Shown in pieces: positions 24,050 to 37,400 of a DNA stretch of 64,000 nucleotides. Source of the DNA: Macropodus opercularis (Eukaryota > Chordata > Actinopteri > Anabantiformes > Osphronemidae). The notes below the pieces were generated by a model. It had not been told where the DNA came from. It made no database searches and saw only the letters and a program-made list of their open reading frames with translations. The stretch is from NCBI GenBank assembly GCA_030770545.1, contig CM061090.1:11735501-11799500 (forward strand), given 5' to 3'. How positions within the stretch are numbered: position 1 is the first letter of the stretch; each line of letters starts with the position of its first letter. Position numbers and translations under genes: made by a program.

Positions 24050-27000
24050 CTTAAAAAAGTGCAGTTTAAGGTTTCATCCAAACAACAAGTGTAAACCGAT
24101 CAGTAGGTCAGCATGAAACAAGGTAAAAGGAGAAATGGCCACGATGTGTGTGTGTGTATGTGTGTGACTGTAGCTACAGGCAGCGTCATGACAGTGAGGA
24201 TAATCCTCTTGACCACCACAGTCTTGTGATCATATCAGTTTGGGCCCACAGGGCAACGTAGCTTCTCTTTGAACTTTTGAGTAAAAACAACACTTATATA
24301 TTACTCTGCCTTTTCTGTGGTATCTGGTTCAAAACAACACAATAAATACAGGCACTTCTCTTCACATTTCACTTCTCTTCAGATCATCTTGCTGTGTCCT
24401 GTGCCAAACAACACCTGACGCTCTGTGTCCTGCTGCCAAAAGGCTGCTGACAATCCAGCTGACAAGCCATTTTAGCAAACAAAGTTTCACAAAGCGAGGT
24501 GAGACTTCAGCCGTGGCTTTTTTTGCCTTGTCAAATGGGCGGGAATGAAGGGCTGGTGGTAACATAGGCACAAATTTCACTTAGGCTCATGTATGTACAC
24601 AGAGCTTCAGGGCATGACGGGCAGGGGCAGGAGGTGCCCGACTAGAGTCACAAATGGTGTGAGTACAGTATATTCATTTGTTTAAAGATCATCTGCTTCA
24701 TACTAACATACTGTATATTTGTGTCTGTGTGTACGTGCAAAGTCTCTCTCTGTTCTGCTGAATTCCACACCTGCAGGCCAAAAGTAAAGACACACACACA
24801 CACTAGAGCCACAAAACAATGTTCTGACTCCTTTATCAGTTCATCATGCATCCTTCCTTTGTGTTTCTTTCTTTTGTTTTGCGTTTGATTACTTTTCTGA
24901 CTCCGATGACGCACTGAAGCCAGAATAAGCTGGACTGAATCTGTATGAAAGCTGGATCTCATCTCTACCCGGCTTATCACCATCCCTTCATTTCCTGCAA
25001 CCTCACCTTATTTAATTCTTCAATAAGTCAGGACAAGTTGGCAAAATGTGGCGAACCACAAGCCTGGTGAAGCTTTTAGTTGTGGCTGGAGAGCATCCCT
25101 CCGCCAGACACCTCAGCGTGCGTCATATAAACTATCCCCGCCTTTACATTAATCGTCTGCATCTCATCACCTGCGAATTTATGGGACAGCAGCAGTTACA
25201 GACCAAAACCTTCCCTGTGCTGAGTCACTCTTGTTAAGTCCATCAGCTGTGTTGCCTGGATTCTGGCTACTGAAGTTGAACTGAATGTGCTAATATAGCT
25301 GAAACCGCAGTCTGCTGGTGTGGCTCCTGTAGCATGTCAGACAGACATATCAAAACCGCACAGGTTAGGCAGGAAGTGCTGATTCATCACTGGGATTGCT
25401 ATAAAAGGACTCTGGGCTTTCTCGTTAAGAACTAAGCATGTTGAACACCAGTCCCTCTGCCAGCTGTGTTCCCATTTTGAGCAGAACATTAAACTGACCC
25501 CAACGGACGCCCAACACCCCCCACACACCTGGAGCAACCACAGAAATTGCTGAGGTATTTAACTTCACTAGTACCCTCCTGACTAACTAAGGACCACTTA
25601 CGAGGTGACTAACCTACTTAGCAGCAGTAAGGACAAGTCAGCTACCTGTGTCACGTGGTGCTTAAATGAATTGTTTTTGCTTGTGTGGAGGCCCAGACGG
25701 GTGGAGAGTGTGAATCATAGATTTTCTCAGCATCTCAGCATGTTTCATTTTGCTGCTCCACTCCCTTGAATTAAAGTTGCCACCTGCCATAGTCTCTGGG
25801 CAGTAGCATGGATCTGATCACTAAAGGTTGACAACTTCAGTGGGATTTAACTGGTTGAATAAAGGTTCAAGCGTAGAAGTGTCTTCTTTTCCTTTGCCCT
25901 CTGCATTTGTTTGGTAGTTTACCCCATACAATCGTCTGTGAAGCTGAAAAGCCTATGACCAAACTAAACAATACGCTACTTTTTTATTTGCTTTTAAAAA
26001 AAAACAAAAAAAAAAAACAGCTTCTATATATTTCTACTAACTTTAGCTTAACTCTCATTCAAAAGCTTAAATAAATGCTCTGATATGACTAGAGCTGTAG
26101 CGTTGACTACTACAGGGCCCAGTGTGATGTCCTTAAAAGTACAAGACATGTGAGGTGAGTGTGACACTTCAGGTACACTGTCTGAACTTCAGGAATATGT
26201 TCAAATAGTAAAAGTCCATTTAAAGTCTACTGCGGCCTGAGTGAATCCTCCATGGTTCAAGGCTCGACGCACTGGGAAACTGCCATACATGGTAAGTACG
26301 GGCTAAGATAAAACCGCTTCCAGTTGAGCTGCTGCTTCCATTTCACCAATACACTCAAATCCTTGAGATTCTTCACAAACCTGACAGCACAAGTCTGTTT
26401 CTTCTTTCTGGGTGTTTTTTATTTTGCCATTATTTCCACTGACAATCTTGAGTCTCTAAAGCAAAGCAGTTAAATAGTTTCCATTAATATGTATGGAACA
26501 GCCGTGTCCTGACATTTTTTCAATAGAACAGCTTTTCCATTGGAAACAGACCATGTTGTACTACTAACAATGGCTAACCTTGCTGGAGCTTGGTTAACCC
26601 TGACTTCCAGGTTCTGAATTACATGGAACACAGCTTAAAGCACACACAAAACAATGATATCGAGCTTCTCAATCTTGGATCAACATGGAGAATTTTTACA
26701 CACGGCTTAAGCATCTAGTGAATTGAAGCCAATATTGCACAAGATGTACCTGTAGACATGCACAGAACACAAACAAGTTAAATTATATGCGGAAACGGTT
26801 AAGTTTTACAAGTGGAAAGTGTAACAAGCCCAGGATTAAAAGACAAAAACCACAAACACAGTGTAACCAAGGTTGGAGTATGTGAACCTATAAGTAGCCT
26901 TCAGGCAGGAAAAAACTTCCCAGCTATGCTATAGACACCCCCTCCCTCCCTCTGTTTTGCTTCTATGGCTATTCAGCTTTTCATCAGCTCTTAAAGCAGC

Positions 27001-27865
27001 AGCGAGGTTAAAATATCACCCTGACACTCCTTCTTTTGTGATTCTCCTTCTCCTAAAAACACAGTCAGGTGTGCATTTCAGTGCATATAGGTCTATGTGA
27101 ATGCATCTGTGTGAAATTGTGTGTGTGGGAGACAGAGGGGGGGAGGCAGGGGTTTGTGGGAGAACAACAGAGTTACCTACAGACCATTAGACTTTGATGG
27201 GAACCAGTAAAATACAGCCTGAAGCTGTGAATGGAGCAGATAGAAAGGAGAAGAAAAGCTTGGACTCAGGAATGCTGCTTAAAAGACGAACCAGAGGGGG
27301 AAGTCAGATATTTATAGATGGTTCCACTAGACCTTATAAATGTGTATTTAACTGCGTTACCTTAAAAATAGATCGCTGAGTGTCATGTGGAGACAATTAA
27401 TTACGATTATGAGCTTACTTTTTATCCCAATGAAAGGTTTCTCTACTGATTCACTTGTTGACTTCCACCTGCGACCGTCTGATGTTAAGACACACACTAA
27501 AGCAGACACTAAATAATGAGAGACCTCGTAAAACGCCTTTTGTTCGCATTGCCGGTTGTGCGTATTTGTTTGCTCGTCTAAGGGAACCAACGTGTGCAAA
27601 AATGCAGCTCTTCAGATAAATCGGAGCGGAAGCCGAGGTTTTGGTTAACGGTGAATAAAGTAAAGACCTGGGGGTGACACGGTTTAAGGTGCTGCAGCTC
27701 CTTCCCGAGGTGGAGAGGTTGACAAAGTTACAGCGTAAAGGTCTAATGCAAGTCTCTACATGAACATACTGTATCTCATACTGACTTTTGTGTTTATCAT
27801 GCCAGGAGCGATGATGCACACGTCATAAATCAGAGCAGATGTCTGATGGTTTTTTACAGAATTTG

Positions 27866-27881
27866 AAAAAAAAAAAAAAAA
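27866..27881 (+). repeat. Poly-A tract (16 A)
   Basis: A homopolymer run in col4a6 intron 1. No adjacent SINE or LINE body, and no flanking target duplication, was recognised. Confidence 0.9.
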
Positions 27882-28760
27882 GCTATTTGAGAATCATTTA
27901 GATGAAATGTGATTACACACTCAGATTTCCTCAGAAAAATACAAACATCACAGCACTGCTTGCAGAAATATTTCAGCATGCTACAACAGAGCTGTAATAA
28001 CCTAAGAGGCCTGAAAAAGAAACTGGGGAAATATCTCCGGTACCTGGAGGCTAGACTGCTGACATACTTTCATCATTAAGCAAACATTAATCTGGATGCC
28101 GCAGACAACAGTACTGCCTCAAGTAATGTCAGCATCACAGAAACATTCAGACTTGGGGGATGAAATTCATATCATGGGGTTTTGAGGGTTGGAATGTTGG
28201 AAGAAAATTTGTGTTTGACAAAATCTAATCATCCAGGCAGACAAAAGCAATGAATACATGAATGCAATCTGGACGCAAAGAACACATAAGGGTCCACATA
28301 AGGAATGTCGCAGATGTTGCTCGGTGATGCTATAGGCTTGTGCAAAAGCCTGTAAATCATGCTGAGGCAGGACAAACAGCACAGTAGAAGTCGGTTCCTA
28401 CTGTATAATGACAGTGACAAATGCATGAGCTTCCAGAGAGTGAACCTGTCCCGTCTCTCTTTACACGTCCAGGATTTACCATCGTCCCCTCTTGGTATCT
28501 AGGTGCACTGCGATGCGAGTGGCAAGCATTCCTTTCACGTGTAATGTGTAATTGAACAAGTGTCCATAACGAGTCTGGGGAATCAGTTCAGGCCGTATAT
28601 CGCACTAAACATCCCTCCACATTCCACATCTCAGGCTCCAGTATTTGTGTAAAAGGATGAGCTGGAGACCCATCTCTTCACTTAGATACTCACGATGTGA
28701 TCTGACTCTGTGTAGTTAAATGTTTCCCGAAGCTACAATTAGACTGTCAGCACGTTTGTG

Positions 28761-28783
28761 AATGTAATTATGATAATTACATT
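28761..28783. other. Near-perfect AT-rich palindrome (11-bp arms)
   Basis: The arms aatgtaattat and ataattacatt are exact reverse complements separated by a single G. Each arm contains TAATTA-like homeodomain core sequence. Function, if any, is unknown; it lies deep in col4a6 intron 1. Confidence 0.6.
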
Positions 28784-29473
28784 GATTTATTTTTTTAAAT
28801 TAATGCAGGCTTGCAGGCCTGCTGATGAAAGGAGAGATAGGTAGTCAACAAGACAAACGGCAACTGACATAAGTATTTTTTAAACATTTAAACTGATTTC
28901 TTTCCTTTAGGGATCCTGAGGACGTTACCACACAAGCCAACAACGCGATCTGTCCCCATGACGAGGAAAACAACGCATTCAGTACCAAACGATTCAGATC
29001 ATGTGGGATTTAAAAATGATGTGAGATTTCATTGGATTCCAGATCTGTTAGCGTCTTAGATCTGATGTCTTAGTTGCTTAAACCATGAACGACTTCCATG
29101 TTTGGTTCATTCAAGGCTTTTCACCTCTTGATTTTTATTCAACTGGGCCCTTTATCATCACCCTTTAGAACAGCAAATGTGTTCTGTTGCAAATATGATC
29201 ATGCGTTTCCAACAATTATGTTGTTGTAGAAAAATATTGCTTTTGTTGCAGGTTTGTATCATTTTTGTTAGAACACGTTGATTGATAATTGATAATTGAG
29301 ATTGATTGATGCTTTCTCCCTGTTTTCACTTTAAAATGCCTTTTACTTCAAATGAACCCTTGAGCATATATGATCATTAAGATTAAGCACTATTTTATGA
29401 GTGTGTCAGGTATTCAGATGCTGCTATCATGTCTCTAGTTTTGATTTAATGATCACATTGATGATCTACAGAC

Positions 29474-29505
29474 GAAACAAAACAAAACAAAACAAAACAA
29501 AAAAA
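29474..29505 (+). repeat. (AAAAC)n pentanucleotide repeat
   Basis: Five to six AAAAC units end in a short poly-A run within col4a6 intron 1. Confidence 0.9.
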
Positions 29506-32500
29506 TAGCCAAAGCAACAACTATATTTTTCACGTCGGTCCAGCAGGTATCCAACCCCAATGTCTGCCGAAAAGATAATTCCCACTTCCAGGGAAAGACT
29601 AGATGAGTGAAGATGGCCTTAAGTAATGTATGCAGACAAATGAATAGACCCAGGAAGTGAAGGACAACTCCAAACCAGGTGTGCTACCCTGCACCACTTA
29701 CTCCTACACTGTGTTTAAAATGACGGATTCAAATGGCTGAACTGCAGAAGACCAGACACATTTGTTTTTCTATGTCAGCAAAGTGACACTGGCACATCTG
29801 GACAGCAACAAAACAAAACCTTATGCAGAGTGCGTGTGAGGGAGACATGGATGGGATGATAAGACAGGAGGGACTGAGGGAGAAAAGGCGCATCAGCGTG
29901 TTTCTGTGTTTTAAAACAACTTCAAAACTACAAAAATGTACAGCTGTCTAAATAAAAAATCAACATGTTCTTCCGCTACACTGTCTAAAACATAGAATAC
30001 TTCATGCCCCAGACCTCGACATCAAGCAGCAGCACCCGTCGCCTCGCATGCTGCCGAGCACAGAGCCCGTGTGTAACATAGACTCTTCCATCTTGCACGT
30101 CCTCTCTGTCTCTTCCACAGCTACACAAAAAGACAAGACACAGACATAGCTGTCCCTCATCACTGTGCCAAGTGTGTGCACTCATATCTGGGCTTGTCCA
30201 CCTGTGTCTGTCAGCAGGGGACAATCTATCCCCAAACACGTACTGGAGCTGCTTTTCCTGACCCACTTTCCCTTTGGAAAGCGAGGTATGGACTTGACTG
30301 AAGGAGAGAGTAGTGTTAAACCTAAGAGTGAAACCCATGGGCGAAGGACTTCTGGGTTTAGACCCATTTATGGTATGTCCCACACAGATACAGCAAGAGG
30401 ATGGACAACTTCCTACACTGAAAGCTCCAGCACAGTGACCAAACTAAACAGACCTGTAAATTTGCTTCAACTACTGTGGTGTCAAAATTCTGGTATCATC
30501 AAACACAAGTCTCCTCTGTCTTCCTCTCCCTCCTTTTCCCGGTCTCTGCCCCACCTTTCATCCCTTTCTGAGACTCTCTGACCCTGGAACAGAGGAAGAA
30601 CTTCAAAAAGAAGAGGGGGCCAAACACAGAAACGAATGAATGCGAGGAGTGACTTTCCAGTGGAGTGGATCAGAGTGTGTCACGGAGGTCAGGAATGTAG
30701 TGTAGTCTGCTGCAGGGGGTCAGGATCACTGGGCTTAATGATCTGTAGGAGACCTCATATCGGAACTTGGCACTTTACGAATCAGGAATTCAGCAGGACA
30801 ATGAAGCAGGTCTGTTGTCTGAAACGCTACTTATCGGGAGAAGGGGCCAGGGGAGCTAAGGATTCCTGGGATGCTGTAGTTCGGTACAGGTGATTTAAGT
30901 AAAGCCTGCAGGCCTCACGAGAGCTACACCAATATAATGAAAAATGAGTCATAGCAGAACACTGCAAATCTGGATTTCTTCACAAATGCGTCCTTTGACT
31001 TTATTGTAGTTTAACTGTAAACATGCTGGCAGCATTCAAGGACGGCACGTCTGGCTTTAAGCCGTAGCCTTAAAACATAAAGTTACATTTTGTGTGTCAT
31101 TATCTTATTATTAAGTGAAGTCAGATTCCTTTTTGTGTCTGTGTGTTTGCTTTACCCTTGCATGTTTAAAATTGGGAATTTGGGACACTACAGCAATTTC
31201 CTGTCTGCGCATGTACATGTGCGTCATGCTTCGTCCTACCAAAGCAGGAATGTCATACATCTGTCTTGTGTATGTTTTTCTACGTGTCTGTAGCGTTTGT
31301 GTAGGTGAACATCTTCCCATGACGGCTTGCATCCACACATACCTCACACAAGCCTCGCTCCGCATCTGCAAATACCTTTTATGGTTCATTCTACTGCATG
31401 TGACGGCACAAACCCGAGTCACTTCAGTGGACTTGTACTGATTGTCAACTCAACTCAAGCCGACAGCATGTGAACGCACTTAATCGTGACCACGTTGAAA
31501 GCAAACAGAGTTCAGCTTTGTGATTTCAATGCACTACACCTGTAAACATCAGGGGGTGTTGCGTGGACATGCCTCCGAACGCCTCCATTTACAGTTCAGC
31601 ACCACTGCAATCCTACATGTACGCAGGCATCATTGGTGCACATCTCAACAAGAACGTGTTATGGTAGAGCTATGACAGAACGCAATGTAGCATGAAAACA
31701 TGTTGACAAGTCAATGCTGTTTACATTTTTATTCCACAATTTAGCAGCACACAGTTGTCAATCAAATGTGTCATGACAACAAGAACTACATGAACTCAAA
31801 CAAACAGAATAACAGTTCTGCTGCCTCCTCACATAATGTTCACAACTGATGTCAAATTATTTTTGTTACAATACTTCTTGAGAGAATGAATTTTTATATT
31901 TTATATTTGAAACAAATCCTATACTTTTAATGCAATTTATTTATGGCATTTTTGTTTCTTAGTACAGTGGTCAATGATGTCAGTAGGACGATATGTAGTA
32001 ACGTCACACACATTCAGGTTAATGAGTGAAACGTCTGAATTCAGTGATTAGTATATGTATAGAGTAGACATACTGTTCAGTGAAGGACACTGGGAACAGA
32101 CTGGTTGGTCACCATCAGAATAATATTCACACTACAAATTATTACAGTCTTGCTTTTTTATTAACGTCATTTTACTTTCCATACTTGAGTACATTCATGA
32201 AATAATTTTAGGTCAGATACTAATAATGGGTGACTTTCTAACAAGTACTTTTACTCAGTTGTGGCTTTTGGCTACTTTATAAAACACGTGTGCTTGCAGT
32301 TGTAGTTTAGTGAAGTAGACACACTCAACACTTCGCAGTTTATTAAAAACAGTATTAGTTAAGAGTCTGTTAGCTGCAACTAGTATCACCTACAGTACAG
32401 CCTACAACCATGGAGGCAAACGTTCTGGCAAAGGCTAAATATGTAAGCTCATCTGAACCCTGACAGACTCTCTTCCACCTTCTCTTCTATGAATGATATC

Positions 32501-33069
32501 TTTTGAAAAAAATCTAAAGCAGGCGATACAGTATGTGACGTGATGTGACACACACACAGCAGTGTGACTAGATAGGATCAGTGTCTTTAGATAAAAGGCG
32601 TTTAACACAGCAGTACATCTTCACGGCCTGCAGGCCCGAGATTGAGGAGCCAGATAGTTCAGGGTAGAAAAAGAAGAAGAAGAGACTAAGAGAAAGCTGG
32701 AAGTTAGAAGCCTGTGTATTCATCTAGTTTTGATACAAGATAGGAGGACAGTGATCAAAGTGCACAACATGAAGGAATTCCCATTAAAACACTGAATTTA
32801 GGTGATTTATCAGGAGGACTTGCATTATCTGCTGTATATGATTCTGATAAACTCCACAGTTCAGTTCAGATCTTAGTTTGTTAGTAGTTGAGCCACTTGT
32901 TCAAATCCTTAATCTTTATTGTTTTATCTTACATTAAATATTCATTCATATAAGTCAAGGACTCATTATTGTCTCTGTGTGTGAAATTGTAAGAAAATTG
33001 TCACTGCAGTATTAAATCCTACTTTATCAGTTACATATAACATGAAGCAGATTTTTACACTGTAACAGT

Positions 33070-33089
33070 TTGCGTTGCGTTGCGTTGCC
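33070..33089 (+). repeat. Short (TTGCG)n repeat
   Basis: About three and a half pentamer units (tgcgttgcgttgcgttgc) in col4a6 intron 1. Confidence 0.8.
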
Positions 33090-34415
33090 TGAAATGATTC
33101 TCGAAAATTTAGGGTTGATTAACCAAACATGGTTACACAACAGTACCAGACTAATATGAGTAAATGTATCCCCCACTCTCCTCCTCACTTGTTTCCCACT
33201 TTAATTCGGATCCTTTCATCCTCCTGTCAGAGCCCTGTGCCCCAGTGACCTCTGAACGGGACTCAACACAGACAGATGAAGAGAAAGAAACAAAATAGTG
33301 GGGGAGGAAAGCGACAAAAAGAGAAGAAAGAGGGCGGAGAGCTGATCAGCATCGTCGCTGCAATTTACAGCTTTCCATTGTGATGCAAAGATGTTATGCT
33401 GTTTATGGGCTGCTCATGCTTCCACACACACAAACACATACAGATAAAATGCTTTAAAATATCTGATTCGATGCAGTGGCTTCATATGTCCTTTTGAAAC
33501 ATGCGTCGTGTGAGAGTGTGGATCAGTTCGTGACCTTTTCAGATAAAGACACTGTGCAGCCCTGAACGCAACACTGACAGGTATACAACCATGGGTTTAT
33601 ATCTTTTTTTGTGTGCCTCTGCACACACACTAACTCTTCCCTCTCTCTCTCTTACTCACTCTGTTGTCGGCTGTTTTTTTTGGTTGTCCAGTTCACCATC
33701 CCTTCCTGTCATCTTTCAGCCTTGGAGATTTTCTTGCTCTAATCAAGTCGACGTGGATCATTGCAAGGAAAGTGATGATATAAGTGACAGCGGTTCATAT
33801 GTGTGTGTGTGTGTTTATGAATGTGAAAGACAACAACAGACCAAGCTAGGTCATTGGCTGAAGGACTTGTGGGAGCAGGGGACGACCTTTGACCGTGGGG
33901 AGCAGCGCTCCAGACATATCTCCATCTACAAGAAATAGACATTTACACACACAAAACAAGCGGGAACCACTTTTCCAGATTTACATTAAATTTATTGGGG
34001 CTCCGTGATGACATTAAATTATCTTCTGTTGAATGTAATTATTTTAGGTTAAGGGATATTAATTATTAACAAATCTATTTCAATCCCAGGAAAAATAAAG
34101 GAAGAAATGTAGATCCGAACATACACCAAGGATGGCGGAGGCAGCTCAGAAAGAGCTTGTAACAGAGAAGCAGAAACCACAGTTAAACCCCCTCTGACAC
34201 CACAGCAGGCCTTTTGAATGGTAATGCTATTCTCTCCTTAGCTATGGTAGAAATGCCACATCACAAAGCCCTGCTCATCTTCTCCACCACGGTTTGCCCA
34301 GCAGGAGGTCACACACACACAAACGATGGGTTTCCAGCTACAGGAACAAGGGATGGCAACACAAACCAACTGAGATAGATTGTAACCTGTTGCAGGTTTT
34401 AATGGACCAAAGGGC

Positions 34416-34440
34416 CACACACACACACCCACACACACAA
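34416..34440 (+). repeat. Interrupted (AC)n repeat
   Basis: Two AC runs are split by a ccc interruption in col4a6 intron 1. Confidence 0.85.
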
Positions 34441-37400
34441 ATACTTTGTTTTTCACACATCCTTTGAGGTTTTAAACGGACTGGTCCCCAGACACCACTT
34501 TGCTCCATGTGAGGGGCTTAAGGGGCCCCAGGGGAACAGTTAAGACCCGGTGACTCTGTAGGTCAGACACCTGCTGATGGCTGCACAGTGAACACACGAC
34601 TTCTCTTAGAGCAACTCTTTGTGCAAGGCAGACACTGACAACAAATATATGACAATATATACAGAGGGAGGTGAATTTAATCTGGGTATGAGTGGTTGAG
34701 ATAGTTCAATATGTAGTTAAATAAACATGCAACTTTCAACATTCATTTGCTTTCTATCTTCTGGTCACAGGGTTAAATTTATCTCCTTTTCTACTATAAA
34801 GTAGTAGTAGTCAGTGATTCATCTAAGTTAAATAAAGCTGCACACAAAGGTTACCTTAAATGTTAGCCCGGTAAATCAGGAGCTAGGCTGCTTTAGCAGC
34901 AGACACACAGATGGCGTTTCACGTATACATTACCTTGGCTTAACCTCAGGTAGGTGGCTGCATGAATACTGGTATTGTAGAAGGAAGGGGGGCTTGACAA
35001 CACAAAGGCTGAATGAGGCGGAAAATTGTTAATTGGCCCCTTTTTCAGAAAGCTTGCTACCTATGACCTAGTAGGTGTCAGCTTGCTTGAGATCTATGCA
35101 TTTTGAATCTTAAAGAGATCTATGGAGCTGACATCATGAATATGTTGAAGGGAAAAACATAAAGTGGATTAAATGAGTCACAGCATTATAGTTTCTTCTT
35201 CTTCTCTATAGCTTTCTTTATGTCATTTTAAGGCTCCAAGTTTTAAAGCTATCAGGCAACATCAATTAAATTGAAATTGGTCCTTTGAGTGCTTTACATG
35301 CTTTATTGTGTTAAGGTGTGTGTCTGAGTATGTGTTGGTTTGATATCTTAAAATCTAAGATCCTTGTATGAGGTATATAAGCTAGGGCCACCCAGAGAGA
35401 AAAAGGATGTCTGCCAAGCAGTGTGAGATATAGACGTATATATAGAAAGAGACGGGGGAATTATCAGTAAATCATTTATCCTGCTGATAAGGAACCTTAT
35501 CATGTACACCGTGTAATTTCACTATCTCATCAGTAATCCCAGATCATTAGTCTTGCTTGAACATGTCTAAACCCCTGACCTCTACACAAAATACGCACAG
35601 AAGCGCTTACAGTGCCTCTGACACTTAAATGAATCAAATTGCTCCTTTGCTAACACCTCACCTTAATGCATGTCTTCCAAACAGTATTTAAAACAGCCTC
35701 AGAGAAAACCACAGAGATCTGTCAGATCTAGAAATCCAGGGAGAACCGCGTGATCAAACGTTTTAGAGGCTGGGGTATCCTGGCTTTCTCCCCGTCCTGG
35801 TTCCTTCTACTTTATGTCTGACCTGATTTGAAAAAGTAAATAACTGCATTTTTATACAACTGAGGGTCTCTACTTCTATCGCAGCCTGGCTTTGAAAAAG
35901 GTTGATCTAAAGAACTATTGCACAAAAACTTCTAATTTTCTTCGCCAATAAACCCTGAATGTGATCCTGGCTCGCAGCTGCAGAGGTGTTCAAGTGCAGC
36001 TAAGGGTCCCAGTATAAGTACAAGTACAGGAGCTCTCTTCCTTTCCAAATAAATACTCTTAGAGCTCTGTTTTTTAAAGTTTTGAAGAGGCTGAAAAGGC
36101 TTTGGGTCTAACATGAGTTTAACAAAAAACAAAGACAAAGACATTTAAATCTAATTACTGAACATACTGGATTTATTTACAAAAACCTCTTGCACTGGGT
36201 TTAATTAAGCACAGACGAACATTTCATCAGGTCTATCAATTCTTTGCAGTCGTTTTCTGCAACACATCAATCCAGGCAATCAGGCACCAGCGCTGTACTC
36301 ATCCAGTGACAACAGTTCACAGCAGCTTTGTGGACTATTATGTGCATACAGACGATCAAAGTGATGTCACTGTTTTCTTAAAGTGGAAAACTTTTATTGG
36401 CTATGTTTCAATTTCCAGCAAAGTAGGTTGTTATAATAACTGAGTATGTGGCTAAAATTCAGACATATTGATTGAAATCATCACCTCCAGCAAAAACAGA
36501 CAACAAATAATTTGGGGTCGAGTTCTGCTGAAGATTGAGTCTGTCTTGCTACACAAGTATTCCTCCTCCCTGGGTTAACAACTTAATTTCCAAAAATGAC
36601 GGCATTTGCTTGCCAGGGAAACATTCCACCCATGCATCAGTGTAGATTTATCCCAGGCAGGATGATGCGAAGTGTTACGGCAAAAAATATACTGCAGGGT
36701 ATTTAAGGTCACACATGAAGCGTTTCCCTCTCTCACACATCACCCTTTTCTCACTGCTTTCTTCGACAGAGGGTAAAAACTGCCACCCACATGGGACAGG
36801 TCAACCAAAACAGATTGTGGCTACCAGTATAAATCAGTCACCTTAACACTGCTGCGACAAAAAGTTCCTCAAGCTGAAAACCACTAAAAGATGTGAAACG
36901 TGAGCATCTTTCTGTTGTTTGGACAAACATTTTAGCGTATGAGAAAAAACATAACTGAGGATACTGAGTTCTGAGTTATAGTGTAGTATCATTAAAACGT
37001 GCAAAGATGCAAACACGTACAGACCACAGGCCTGCTGCAGCATGTTACCTGCTCGACTTTGTTTGACATGTCTCTTAATTATACATTTCAAATATTGAAG
37101 CTCCGCTCTGTGCTCACTCTCATATCTGAGCATTAATCTAAGCCACTGAAGTCAAAGCTAGCAATAAACCACAGCAGGACACGTTACAGCTTAGATCAAT
37201 CACTGCGCTATCTGACAAAACAGCACAAAAGGTGTGGAGAAGGATGCTAATCGCTCCATCTTATTGCGGTGTTATAGGGCCTGTATAAACCTGCGTTAAC
37301 GGTGTATGGGGGCCCGGATGAATGAGCTGTAATGACAAGTAAAAATCCCTTGTGCTGTGAGTGTATTTGTGAGTGCGACACATGTCAAAGTACGGCTAGC

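Noticed and set aside
30165..30581. 138-codon plus-strand frame
   Set aside because: No similarity, no splice context, and overlaps opposite-strand frames of equal length, indicating chance.
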